Source: an uncultured Candidatus Melainabacteria bacterium (GTDB lineage: Bacteria > Cyanobacteriota > Vampirovibrionia > Gastranaerophilales > Gastranaerophilaceae). From it: a DNA stretch of 64,000 bases. Below the pieces are notes generated by a model that was given only the letters and a program-made list of their open reading frames with translations, was not told the DNA's origin and searched no databases. This document shows positions 45,282 through 53,901 of the stretch, in pieces. The stretch covers positions 112,628 to 176,627 of the forward strand of contig CAKUTH010000009.1 of the NCBI GenBank assembly GCA_934691935.1. Reading direction: 5' to 3'. The position numbers and the translations under genes were made by a program. Position 1 is the stretch's first letter, and the number at the start of each line of letters is the position of its first letter.

Positions 45282-45668
45282 TTATATATTATTTACGATG
45301 TTTTTTAGGATTTGATTTGAGCCTTTAGCTTTTTTAAAATTCACAATCTGAGGCAACTCATCGACTGAACTTTGAGCATTTTCTTTATACATTTGTTCAC
45401 TTTGAATTTGTGAAACCTGCTCATTTTGTCCAAGTTTTGAAATCAAAGTTGTTCTTTCGGCATCAGATGCAACCAAAAATCTTTCTTTACCAGCCCTTAC
45501 GACATAAAGATTTTTACGTGGAGCAAGGCTAATGCAGTCCTCTACATTCAAAAACTGTGATTTTGAAACAGAGTTACAAGCAAATTTTTTATATACAAAC
45601 ACTGCAACAAAAATCACACCAATCATTGCGGTTGTATACACTATAAAATTTAACAAATACGTACTCAT
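45282..45668 (-). CDS. fliO: FliO-like flagellar assembly protein
   Basis: 128 residues. One N-terminal membrane helix (about 6-27), then a cytoplasmic domain with 'ISLAPRKNLYVVRAGKERFLVA', typical of FliO/FliZ. FliO helps FliP fold. It lies between fliP and the FliM/FliN-like gene, its usual place. Assignment rests on size, topology and context. Confidence 0.85.
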   Translation of the reverse strand: MSTYLLNFIVYTTAMIGVIFVAVFVYKKFACNSVSKSQFLNVEDCISLAPRKNLYVVRAGKERFLVASDAERTTLISKLGQNEQVSQIQSEQMYKENAQSSVDELPQIVNFKKAKGSNQILKNIVNNI

Positions 45669-45690
45669 TTACATCCTCTCCAAAAATTTT

Positions 45691-46884
45691 CTAAATATCT
45701 TCATCTTCAAGTTCAAAGTCGCTATAATCGAATTCGTCATCATCTGAAGTGTCAGAAGTTTCTTGTTGTTCCTGATGTTCTTCTTCCACTTGTGGTTCTT
45801 GTGGTACATCTTCTACAAACTCATCTTCCACTGGCTGAACGACTTCTGTTTGCGTTTGAGATACCTGCTCTGATTTTGTAATAACCTCGTCAATTTTTAC
45901 ACCATACCTATCGTTTACGATAACAAGTTCACCTTTCGCAATCGGTTTGTTTTCAACGCTCAATGTCACTTTATTATTATAAATAGATGTCAAGTCAACA
46001 ACCAATCCTTCTTCAATATTCTTAAGCTCACCAAGGCTAATTTTTACACTATCAAATTGTGCAGTCATTTCAACCTCGATACTATCCCAAAGATTAGTAT
46101 TTTCAGCCATTTCATCCTCTCCTTCATCATTATTATTATCACACGGCAATACAAGTCCAAGATTAGGATTTAAGTTAATATCTTTTTCATAATCTCCAAT
46201 TTTTAATACCATATGTTTTGTATTTGTGTTTTCAAAAACAACAATATCATCTATATCAATATTTTTTACATCTATAAGTTTTAACCTTGTAGTACCAATT
46301 TTAATTGTTCCTTCAAGTGTGCTTGATGCGAAATCAGAGTAATTGAAACTTTCAGAATTTCCAGACACAACATCTGGATTAAGCAAAACATCAGGTAAAG
46401 TCACAATAAATTTACCACAAGTATTTTTTTCAATGTCTTTAATCCAAAAAGTCAAGTGTACCACATCAAAATTAGTTCGTTTCAGCGTTGGGGGAGCCGA
46501 CACAAATAATGGGGATATAGCGTTGTAAAGGTAATCGTTAAATGCTGTTATAACTTTCGCTTCCAAATCCGTAAGTTTATTCAAATTAAATTTTGTTTCC
46601 GCTCTGCCTAGAGCTCTGTCTAACACAAGACTTACGGCCTTGTCAGATACTCTAAAAAACATATCATGAAGTTTGTCTATCATAACTTTTGTAACAAAGT
46701 ACGACGCATCTTTATCCATAAGCGGATTAATATTTTTGCTTACTCCTAAAAGAACAAATTGAAATCCAGACAAAAAGAATTCATCACAAGCCTTTTGTAT
46801 AATTGTCGGATATTCTCTCGAAAACCAATTATACTGGGCATATAATTCTTTATAATTTGGTATATTGACTTTTTCTACTGTCAT
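45691..46884 (-). CDS. FliM/FliN-like switch protein with two SpoA domains
   Basis: 397 residues from 46884, where AAAGGGA is well placed; an ATG at 46953 lacks a site. Order: a FliM-middle-like part (about 15-190, with 'VSLVLDRALGRAETKFNLNK', cf. the family 'DRLLGG...LT-x-x-E'), a first SpoA domain (about 195-250), a short acidic linker, a second SpoA/FliN-type domain (about 265-335, 'EVEMTAQFDSVKISLGEL'), and an acidic tail of about 60 residues. It may replace separate FliM and FliN in the C-ring, as in FliY or YscQ designs. First gene of the flagellar operon. Confidence 0.82.
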   Translation of the reverse strand: MTVEKVNIPNYKELYAQYNWFSREYPTIIQKACDEFFLSGFQFVLLGVSKNINPLMDKDASYFVTKVMIDKLHDMFFRVSDKAVSLVLDRALGRAETKFNLNKLTDLEAKVITAFNDYLYNAISPLFVSAPPTLKRTNFDVVHLTFWIKDIEKNTCGKFIVTLPDVLLNPDVVSGNSESFNYSDFASSTLEGTIKIGTTRLKLIDVKNIDIDDIVVFENTNTKHMVLKIGDYEKDINLNPNLGLVLPCDNNNDEGEDEMAENTNLWDSIEVEMTAQFDSVKISLGELKNIEEGLVVDLTSIYNNKVTLSVENKPIAKGELVIVNDRYGVKIDEVITKSEQVSQTQTEVVQPVEDEFVEDVPQEPQVEEEHQEQQETSDTSDDDEFDYSDFELEDEDI

Positions 46885-47055
46885 AACTATCCCTTTAGTC
46901 TGGTATTCCCCACAAATACAATATAATAATACCGACAACTTCACATCAATCATTTAATGGATATTTAGAAAAAATCAAGTAGAAAATAAAACACCCTCTC
47001 CCAAATTTCTGGCTTTCGCACAAGCACAAGCTCAAGTTAAAATTCTGGTGAGGGT

Positions 47056-47092
47056 AAAAAAAAACGACCCACGTAATACGCAGATCGTTTTT
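47056..47092 (-). terminator. pgk terminator
   Basis: Stem AAAACGA/TCGTTTT with further inner pairing, followed on the minus strand by a long T-run. It lies 20 bp beyond the pgk stop. Confidence 0.8.
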
Positions 47093-47112
47093 ACTATATT
47101 AGGAAACTTCCC

Positions 47113-48315
47113 TTATTTTTCGTCTAATGCATCAACACCTGGTAATACTTTACCTTCGATGAATTCCAAAGATGCACCGCCACCTGTTGATACGTGAGTG
47201 AAATCTTCAGCCTTGAAGAATTTTTTAGCAGCTGAAACAGAATCACCACCACCAATTACAGATACTGCACCATTTTTAGTTGCATCAACAACAGCTTGCA
47301 ATACAGCTTTTGTGCCTTCTGCAAATTTAGGGTTTTCAAATGCGCCAACAGGGCCGTTCATCAAAATTGTTTTTGAAGATTTCAATACTTCAGCAAATGC
47401 TTTTCTTGAATCAGGGCCAGCATCAACGCCTTCAAATCCGTCAGGAATTTCATTAATTTTAACGAATTTGTTAGTTCCGTTGCCAGAAAAATCGTCAGTT
47501 ACAAGAACGTCTGTTGCCATAACAAGTTTAACACCTTTTTCTTGAGCTTTCTTTTCAATAGCTCTAGCAACTTCCATTTGATCATCTTCGCAAATAGAGT
47601 TACCGATTTTACCGCCGTTAGCTTTTACGAATGTATAAGCCATACCGCCACCGATAATCATATTATCAACCTTGTCTAACAAGTTTTCTAAAACACCGAT
47701 TTTAGAAGAAACTTTTGCACCGCCAACAACAGCAGTAAAAGGTCTAACAGGGTTATCAAGAGCTTGTGACAAGCATCTGATTTCTTTTTCCATCAACAAA
47801 CCTGCAACAGCTGGTTTTACGATATGAGCAACTTTTGCAGTAGAAGTGTGTTTTCTGTGAGCTGCACCGAACGCATCATTCACATAGAAATCGCCAAGTT
47901 TAGCAAGTTCTTTTGCAAAAGTCATATCATCATCTTTAGCTTCTTCAGCTTTGTAGTAGCGAATATTTTCCAACAATGCAACTTGACCATCTTTAAGGTT
48001 TGCCAATTCTTTATCAGCACCTTCGCCAACAGGAGATTTAACGAACAAAACATCTTCACCCAAAACTTTTGACATGTGTTTTGCAACAGGTTCTAATGTA
48101 AATTCAGGATTCCATTCTCCTTTTGGACGTCCCAAGTGTGCCATAAGAATAATTTTAGCACCTTTTTCTTGCAAAGCGCGAACTGTTGGAACAATCGCTT
48201 GAATTCTAGTATCATCTGTAACGTTTTTGTCAGCATCAAGAGGAACGTTAACGTCAACTCTAACAAGAGCGCGTTTTCCTCTAACGTCACCTAAGTCATT
48301 AATAGATTTTTTCAT
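47113..48315 (-). CDS. pgk: Phosphoglycerate kinase
   Basis: Glycolytic enzyme making ATP from 1,3-bisphosphoglycerate. 400 residues: 'KRALVRVDVNVPLD' at the substrate site, 'LMAHLGRPKG', 'AVVGGAKVSSKI', and the nucleotide-binding 'SVIGGGDSVSAAKKF' with 'STGGGASLEFIEGK'. GAAGGAGA precedes the ATG. Monocistronic with its own promoter and terminator. Confidence 0.98.
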   Translation of the reverse strand: MKKSINDLGDVRGKRALVRVDVNVPLDADKNVTDDTRIQAIVPTVRALQEKGAKIILMAHLGRPKGEWNPEFTLEPVAKHMSKVLGEDVLFVKSPVGEGADKELANLKDGQVALLENIRYYKAEEAKDDDMTFAKELAKLGDFYVNDAFGAAHRKHTSTAKVAHIVKPAVAGLLMEKEIRCLSQALDNPVRPFTAVVGGAKVSSKIGVLENLLDKVDNMIIGGGMAYTFVKANGGKIGNSICEDDQMEVARAIEKKAQEKGVKLVMATDVLVTDDFSGNGTNKFVKINEIPDGFEGVDAGPDSRKAFAEVLKSSKTILMNGPVGAFENPKFAEGTKAVLQAVVDATKNGAVSVIGGGDSVSAAKKFFKAEDFTHVSTGGGASLEFIEGKVLPGVDALDEK

Positions 48316-48341
48316 ATTGCGTCTCCTTCTAATTGCAATAT

Positions 48342-48371
48342 GATTATATTAAGAACAAAAAACAATTGCAA
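48342..48371 (-). promoter_or_regulatory. pgk promoter
   Basis: TTGCAA (48366-48371), 18-bp spacer, TATAAT (48342-48347) on the minus strand, 26 bp upstream of the ATG. Confidence 0.6.
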
Positions 48372-48377
48372 ATAAAT

Positions 48378-48406
48378 AGAAAAAGCGGAGATTTTTAATC
48401 TCCGCT
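48378..48406 (-). terminator. Terminator of hendecad protein gene
   Basis: A 9-bp stem AGCGGAGAT/ATCTCCGCT, 5-base loop, T-run on the minus strand, a few bases past the stop. Confidence 0.9.
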
Positions 48407-48413
48407 CAAAATT

Positions 48414-49463
48414 TTATCTGGTAAATCTATCTCTAATGTCACTTGCCCCCCTTCTTAATCCTGTTGGGTCAAGTGTCCTGATAGTTCTATCCGCTTCTTC
48501 ATGAGTGTTATTCTTTATGTTTTGTTCAGCTTGGGCGATATGCATATTAGTTAACATATCTCTCCATTCACTTCTAAAATCAATATCATCCATATGGCGA
48601 TGTGTCCTTAATTCAGCTTTATCCATATGTTCATGAACTCTTCCTTCTGAAGCATCAAGATGGTCATGTACCCTACGCTCAGCAAATCCAATTGCTTTTA
48701 TGATTTTGCCTTGAGCATTTCTTATAACTCCGACGATACGACCTTCGGTTGTTTTAATTGCTTGACGGATATTGCCTTCTGAATCTTTTATTTGTTCCAG
48801 AATTTCCGCCTTGCCTTCTTCTAGTTGTTTAGATAGTAATGCAGTGTTTATATCATCATTTTTCATTACAGCTTCACCAACACCAACAGTAACCCCAGCA
48901 TTCATCGCTGCATTTTTGTCATCATTTGCCATAATTAATTGAGCCAATTCTTCATTAGTCATAGCATCTGCATTACGATATTGCTCTGCGACTTTTTGTC
49001 CCCAAGCATTTAAGTCACTTACATATTTAGTTAAGTTACCTTTATATTCAGGTGCCATAAAGTTTGGTCTTAAGCCAAGGTTTTCTGGAGTAAATTTTGT
49101 TTCACCATGATTTCTTGTAAATGCTTCTTTTGCGGTATTAATAATACTATATGCTCTTGTTTCTGCGTCTTTTGCAACTTGAACAGCATTATTTTTCTTG
49201 CCAAACTGACCTTGATATGCTTGATCAATAGCATTTGCCAAATTCTTTTGGCTTTTTTGTGTTTCTTTGAAATCAGCACCTTCCAAATCTTCTGTTTCAA
49301 CTTCCAATCCATACTTTGCTGGATCAAAACCCATTTCTCGACATTGTTGTTGGAAAAATACCATTTCTGTCTTACTCAAAGTTTTTCCACCATATACATT
49401 TGCATTTCTTGCCAAATCGTACAATGGTGTACCTTTTAATAAATTGATGTCGTAACCTGCCAT
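48414..49463 (-). CDS. Hypothetical protein with 11-residue coiled-coil repeats
   Basis: 349 residues, no signal peptide. Residues 1-60 are compact ('MAGYDINLLKGTPLYDLARN'); 70-190 are helical. From 229 to 305 there are seven exact 11-residue units, for example 'EGRIVGVIRNA', 'ERRVHDHLDAS', 'EGRVHEHMDKA', 'ELRTHRHMDDI', a hendecad pattern typical of right-handed coiled coils. Three successive units place His-x-His at the same phase, which could bind metal ions. The gene carries a CATAG module upstream. Function unknown. Confidence 0.78.
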   Translation of the reverse strand: MAGYDINLLKGTPLYDLARNANVYGGKTLSKTEMVFFQQQCREMGFDPAKYGLEVETEDLEGADFKETQKSQKNLANAIDQAYQGQFGKKNNAVQVAKDAETRAYSIINTAKEAFTRNHGETKFTPENLGLRPNFMAPEYKGNLTKYVSDLNAWGQKVAEQYRNADAMTNEELAQLIMANDDKNAAMNAGVTVGVGEAVMKNDDINTALLSKQLEEGKAEILEQIKDSEGNIRQAIKTTEGRIVGVIRNAQGKIIKAIGFAERRVHDHLDASEGRVHEHMDKAELRTHRHMDDIDFRSEWRDMLTNMHIAQAEQNIKNNTHEEADRTIRTLDPTGLRRGASDIRDRFTR

Positions 49464-49534
49464 GAAAAATTCTCCTTTTGCTTTAGTAACACACGTTCAC
49501 AAATTTTGTTACGGTAAACTCAGGAAAAACTTGA

Positions 49535-49633
49535 CACAGCGCACCGCTCCGCACAGCATAGCATAGCATAGCATAGAGGCATTATGACTGGGTTTCAGCC
49601 ATTTTAAAAGTTATATTTACATTTTGTTACAAT
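49535..49633 (-). promoter_or_regulatory. CATAG regulatory module, copy 3
   Basis: TGTAAC-AAAA-TGTAAA at 49616-49631 and four pentamers at 49557-49576, with the same TTTTAAAATGGCTGAAACCC core, 72-170 bp upstream of the 49463 start codon. Confidence 0.65.
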
Positions 49634-49702
49634 ATCATTTTTGCTTAATATTTTGTAACAATTAACATATAAAAATCACGATTTTTCATATTTAATAAAT
49701 AC

Positions 49703-50098
49703 CTAACGTGATAAAATATTAAACATTATAGGACTCGAAATTTTGTTTGTATCACGCCAAACTTGCGAACTAATCTTCCTATTTTCTAGCTTTTGAATAT
49801 ATAGTTCATTATCGACAACCTGTTTTGAGCGCAAATTTTCATAACAAGCAGTTCTAAAATTTTCTGACATAAGGTTACATTGAGCAAGCCCATCATAAAA
49901 TTCCTCACGTCTTTGCGCCCAATAGTTATAAATTTCTTGACTGGCTTTTGTTCCTTCTGGCCAAAACCATTGAACATTTTTATACTCTGCATCACGCAAA
50001 CCTTCAGGACAAAAGTCATTCCACAATGGTTTGTCTGACGCAACACCTGCCCCAGCAATCCAAATTATTAATGCCATTGTGTACAAAAATTTTTTCAT
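49703..50098 (-). CDS. Small exported hypothetical protein
   Basis: 131 residues. A signal peptide (about 1-20, ending 'GVA') precedes a polar, aromatic domain with three Cys residues (in 'DFCPEG', 'AQCNLM', 'TACYEN'). TAGGAATA lies upstream. No family recognised. It is a single gene. Confidence 0.72.
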   Translation of the reverse strand: MKKFLYTMALIIWIAGAGVASDKPLWNDFCPEGLRDAEYKNVQWFWPEGTKASQEIYNYWAQRREEFYDGLAQCNLMSENFRTACYENLRSKQVVDNELYIQKLENRKISSQVWRDTNKISSPIMFNILSR

Positions 50099-50210
50099 AG
50101 CTATTCCTATTTACAATATAATAAAACTTTAGGAATTAATCAACAATTATATTGCCGTAACATAAATTTTTACATGGGTTGAAAAATTGCAAACCATAGG
50201 TTATAATATA

Positions 50211-50241
50211 GAAAAGGGCGGAGCAAGTTCCAGCTTGCCCC
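50211..50241 (-). terminator. Terminator of the mini-ORF transcript
   Basis: Stem GGAGCAAG with CTTGCCCC (one mismatch) around TTCCAG, then TTTTC on the minus strand. It follows the 50257-50328 peptide gene by about 16 bp. Confidence 0.6.
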
Positions 50242-50256
50242 ATTATAAGCCCCGTA

Positions 50257-50328
50257 TTAGTGGAATAATAGCGCTATGATTATCAACAGGATAAGCAATA
50301 GCGCTTTTTCAGTAATGCTTATTTCCAC
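50257..50328 (-). CDS. Hydrophobic 23-residue peptide (type I toxin-like)
   Basis: GTG-started frame of 23 codons: 'MEISITEKALLLILLIIIA' then 'LLFH'. It is one membrane helix with a short acidic-basic head. AAAGGGGG (50337-50344) lies eight bases upstream, almost an ideal ribosome-binding site. An in-frame ATG at 50334 would give 25 residues. On the minus strand TATAAT (50352-50357) precedes it and a hairpin terminator follows, forming a complete transcription unit of about 130 bp. Type I toxin or small regulatory membrane peptide; no known family matched. Confidence 0.6.
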   Translation of the reverse strand: MEISITEKALLLILLIIIALLFH

Positions 50329-50476
50329 ATTCATCACCCCCTTTCCGTACGATTATACCGATTTTTAGTCTGTCCGTCGGAATTGGAGAAATTTAGGGCT
50401 TGCCCTTATTTTTTATAATACTATATCGATTTATTATTAAATCGTCTAATAGAATTATTTTTAAAAATACATTATA

Positions 50477-50505
50477 TTCAATTCAGTTGACACTCGTGTT
50501 ATAAT
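50477..50505 (+). promoter_or_regulatory. Leaderless-type promoter of uvrC
   Basis: TTCAAT (50477-50482), 17-bp spacer, TATAAT (50500-50505), then seven bases to the ATG. No ribosome-binding site. The rest of 50345-50476 shows no gene. Confidence 0.5.
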
Positions 50506-50512
50506 AGAATTA

Positions 50513-52180
50513 ATGAATGAGAATTTGAAACAAACACTAAAACTTTTACCATCACTCCCTGGGTGTTACATATATTACAACAAAGAGGGAGAAGTGATTT
50601 ACGTTGGCAAAGCCAAAATTTTAAAACGACGCGTATCAAGCTATTTTAACCGCAAACACGATAGCGTCAAAGTTAATGTGCTTGTTTCACAAATTGAGCG
50701 ACTTGAGTACATAATAACCAATACCGAAGTTGAAGCCCTTATATTAGAAAGTCACTTGATTAAAAAATACAAACCAAAATATAATATTTTACTCAAAGAT
50801 GACAAAAAATATCCTTATTTTCTTATTACGGATGAAGATTTTCCAAGAATTACAATCGTTAGGAAGAAAAACTTAAATCCTGAAAAAGGGCATTATTACG
50901 GTCCTTATACAGATATTCGAGCAATGCATGCGACATTAGATTTTTTAAAAAAGATTTTTCCATTAAAACAATGCAAAAATCCTAAATTCAAAGACCGTCC
51001 ATGCCTGTACTACCATATAGGACGTTGTTTAGCACCGTGTCAAAATAAAGTAACTTCAGAAGAATACAAAAATTTGGTCAAACAAGCCGAATTATTTTTA
51101 TCAGGCAAACAGTCTGAACTTATGAAACAGCTTAAAGAACAAATGCAAAAATATTCGGATTCTTTGCAATTTGAAAAAGCTGGAAAACTTCGTGACAGTT
51201 ATAATGACCTTGCCAAAACTCTCGAAAAACAAAAAGTAGTCTACGAGAACACAAAACTCAATGAGGATGTCATTTCGATAATGGCAGATGACGGGATTTT
51301 TGTTATTGTTATTTTAATGATTAGGGAAGGGCGTTTGATTGATAAAAAAGAATTTATTTACGAAGTTGAGGAAGAAAATAAAACAGAATTCTTCGCAACT
51401 TTCTTCAAAGAATACTACAGCACATTAAAACTAGATTATCCTGATAGAATAATATCAAATGAATTAGAAGCGGTTGGTGAAAAAGCGTTATATGAAGAAT
51501 GGCTTGAAATTTTAGCGCAAAAGAAAGTTAAAATAAGCTATGGAAAATCCGCTCAGGGCAAAGAACTCCAAATGCTTGCTGATAAAAACGCAAAAGTTGC
51601 TCTTAATAATGCAAAAATTTCAAAAATGTCAGCAATCCACGATGATTTTAACGAAATCGGTTCATATTTGGCTGAAAAATTACAGCTAAAAAATTTCCCG
51701 CACAGAATGGAATGCTATGACATATCGCATATTCAAGGCACAAACACCGTCGCTTCAATGGTAACTTTTATCAACGGGCAACCTAAAAAATCCGAATATA
51801 GAAAGTTTAAAATTAAAATGACAGAGGGTAAACCAGACGACTTTTTGTCAATGAAAGAGGTTTTGACAAGACGCCTAAGTCATCTTGGAGAAGAAAAATG
51901 GGCAAAACCAGATTTGATTATCATAGACGGTGGCAAAGGACAATTGTCAAGCGTAATGGAAATCATCAAGGAATTGGGCGTAACTGGAATTGATGTAGTG
52001 AGTCTTGCAAAAAAACACGAAGAAGTATTTTTGCCAAAACAATCAAAACCCGTAATTTTGCCTAGAAAATCCAGTGCATTATTTTTATTTCAACGAATAA
52101 GGGATGAGGCGCACAGGTTTGCAATCACTTTCCACAGACAGCTTCGGTCCAAATCAATGATTCAAACAAAATCAAATTAA
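50513..52180 (+). CDS. uvrC: Excinuclease UvrC, lacking C-terminal HhH domain
   Basis: Makes the dual incisions in nucleotide excision repair. 555 residues: GIY-YIG nuclease (1-95, 'GCYIYYNKEGEVIYVGKAK'), a Cys cluster ('CKNP'...'GRCLAPC', about 160-180), UVR motif near 215-230, and the RNase H-like nuclease ('ECYDISHIQGTNTVASMV', then 'IIIDGGKGQL'). The chain stops at 'HRQLRSKSMIQTKSN', where other UvrC proteins continue for about 50 residues with a tandem helix-hairpin-helix. The loss could be real or a late stop. It overlaps a convergent gene by 4 bp. Confidence 0.93.
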   Translation: MNENLKQTLKLLPSLPGCYIYYNKEGEVIYVGKAKILKRRVSSYFNRKHDSVKVNVLVSQIERLEYIITNTEVEALILESHLIKKYKPKYNILLKDDKKYPYFLITDEDFPRITIVRKKNLNPEKGHYYGPYTDIRAMHATLDFLKKIFPLKQCKNPKFKDRPCLYYHIGRCLAPCQNKVTSEEYKNLVKQAELFLSGKQSELMKQLKEQMQKYSDSLQFEKAGKLRDSYNDLAKTLEKQKVVYENTKLNEDVISIMADDGIFVIVILMIREGRLIDKKEFIYEVEEENKTEFFATFFKEYYSTLKLDYPDRIISNELEAVGEKALYEEWLEILAQKKVKISYGKSAQGKELQMLADKNAKVALNNAKISKMSAIHDDFNEIGSYLAEKLQLKNFPHRMECYDISHIQGTNTVASMVTFINGQPKKSEYRKFKIKMTEGKPDDFLSMKEVLTRRLSHLGEEKWAKPDLIIIDGGKGQLSSVMEIIKELGVTGIDVVSLAKKHEEVFLPKQSKPVILPRKSSALFLFQRIRDEAHRFAITFHRQLRSKSMIQTKSN

Positions 52181-52509
52181 TCTGTAATCTTGCCACGGCC
52201 TTTTTCAATCCCGCCCCAACATTCACGCAAATCCTCAAGGACATTGGCTTTTCCCATCCATCTCAACACGTATCTTTCATCAGGGCCTAATCCTCCATTG
52301 ACCTTTTCTCCAGTTCTCAGATTAAACTCTGCCTCAGACATAGACATATTAACTATTACGTGCGGGTTTGGATTAGTTGCAATATTCATTTCCAACTTCA
52401 AATTGTTATATCTTTCGCGCCTAATATCCGTTTTATTATGCGCATCAGATTGCAAGTTAATAATTGTTTCTTTCAAATCACTTGTTAACTCATTCAAAGT
52501 TTTTCCCAT
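52177..52509 (-). CDS. Hypothetical protein
   Basis: 110 residues, soluble, not recognised. The first 45 residues look helical ('LNELTSDLKETIINLQSD'); the rest contains 'MSMSEAEFNLRTGEKVNGGLG' minus its end and 'RYVLRWMGKANVLEDL'. AAAGGAA lies upstream of the ATG. It starts 15 bp after the DUF711 stop and is likely in the same operon (zorA-zorB-DUF711-this gene). Confidence 0.72.
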   Translation of the reverse strand: MGKTLNELTSDLKETIINLQSDAHNKTDIRRERYNNLKLEMNIATNPNPHVIVNMSMSEAEFNLRTGEKVNGGLGPDERYVLRWMGKANVLEDLRECWGGIEKGRGKITD

Positions 52510-52524
52510 AAATATTCCTTTTAA

Positions 52525-53901
52525 TTAATTATTCAAACTGTGTATTGGCGCTGGAATTCTACCACCACGAGTGACAAAACCAGCTGATGACAAAGCGTTA
52601 ACCGACATAATCGGAGCTTTACCCAACAAGCCACCAAAAACGACTTCCTCTCCTATTCCTTTTCCCACAACAGGGATAAGTCTAACAGCTGTTGTCTTTT
52701 TATTAATCATACCAATTGCCATTTCATCAGCAATAATTCCAGCAATTGTTTCCTTTGGGGTACTTCCAGGGATTGCAATCATATCAAGCCCCACAGAACA
52801 TACAGATGTCATAGCCTCAAGTTTATCAAAAGTCAAATGACCGTTTGTTGTCGCCTCAATCATACCAGCATCTTCAGAAACAGGAATAAACGCGCCAGAA
52901 AGCCCGCCAACATGCGAACTTGCCATAATCCCACCTTTTTTAACAGCATCATTTAACATCGCTAAACAAGCAGTTGTGCCATGAGCACCAGCATGTTCAA
53001 GCCCCATTGCCTGAAAAATTCCAGCAACACTATCACCTTCTGCAGGTGTTGGCGCTAATGATAAATCTATTACTCCAAAAGGCACTCCGAGTTTTTGGGC
53101 AAGTTTTCTGCCTGCAAGCTCACCTGTTGTAGTTATTTTGTATGCTATTTGCTTAATTTTATCTGCTACTTCACTTAAACTTGCGTCCTTTGGTAACGAA
53201 TCAATCGCAGCTCTTACAACACCTGGGCCAGAAACTCCAACATTTAATGCACATTCAGGTTCACCAACTCCGCAAAAAGCACCTGCCATAAATGGATTGT
53301 CCCCTGGAGTATTACAGAACACAACCAGCTTTGCTGCACCCAAACCATCTTTATCGGCAGTTAGTTCAGCAGATTTTTTAATTGTTTCAGCCATTTTTAA
53401 AACAGCATCCATATTTATCCCAGCTTTTGAAGATGCAACATTTACGGATGCACAAAGCCTTTCGGTTTGTGCCAACGCCTCAGGAATAGCCTCTATCAAA
53501 AGTTTGTCACCTTTTGTACAGCCTTTTTCAACCAATGCAGAAAATCCGCCTACAAAATTTACTCCAACCTCTTTTGCAACATTATCAAGAGTTTTGGCAA
53601 TTTTTACATAATCAGGATTTTTGCAGGCTTCACCGACAAGTGAAATCGGGGTAACAGAAATACGTTTGTTTACAATCGGTATTGAATACTCATTTTCGAA
53701 TTCGTTTGCATAGGCAACAAGATTTTTAGCGTAATGGGAAATCTTCTTGTAAATATTATCGCAAACGACATCAACATCGCTGTCCATACAATCTCTCAAA
53801 CTGATTGCCATAGTGACTGTTCTAATATCAAGATTGTATAATTTTATCATGTTTATTGTTTCTAATATGAGATTTTCGTTAATCACGATTGTGTACTCCA
53901 T
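52525..53901 (-). CDS. PFL/UPF0210 (DUF711) family protein
   Basis: 458 residues of the DUF711 family, which adopts a pyruvate-formate-lyase-like fold but lacks glycyl radical chemistry. Family blocks: '[15 protein letters not shown]', '[14 protein letters not shown]', '[14 protein letters not shown]', '[20 protein letters not shown]'. Its usual small ACT-domain partner is not adjacent. It overlaps the upstream OmpA/MotB-type gene by 23 bp. Biochemical role unknown. Confidence 0.92.
   Translation of the reverse strand: MEYTIVINENLILETINMIKLYNLDIRTVTMAISLRDCMDSDVDVVCDNIYKKISHYAKNLVAYANEFENEYSIPIVNKRISVTPISLVGEACKNPDYVKIAKTLDNVAKEVGVNFVGGFSALVEKGCTKGDKLLIEAIPEALAQTERLCASVNVASSKAGINMDAVLKMAETIKKSAELTADKDGLGAAKLVVFCNTPGDNPFMAGAFCGVGEPECALNVGVSGPGVVRAAIDSLPKDASLSEVADKIKQIAYKITTTGELAGRKLAQKLGVPFGVIDLSLAPTPAEGDSVAGIFQAMGLEHAGAHGTTACLAMLNDAVKKGGIMASSHVGGLSGAFIPVSEDAGMIEATTNGHLTFDKLEAMTSVCSVGLDMIAIPGSTPKETIAGIIADEMAIGMINKKTTAVRLIPVVGKGIGEEVVFGGLLGKAPIMSVNALSSAGFVTRGGRIPAPIHSLNN

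Noticed and set aside
53138..53611. Open frame of 157 codons opposite the DUF711 gene
   Set aside because: The DUF711 frame matches a whole known family; the opposite frame is only its shadow.
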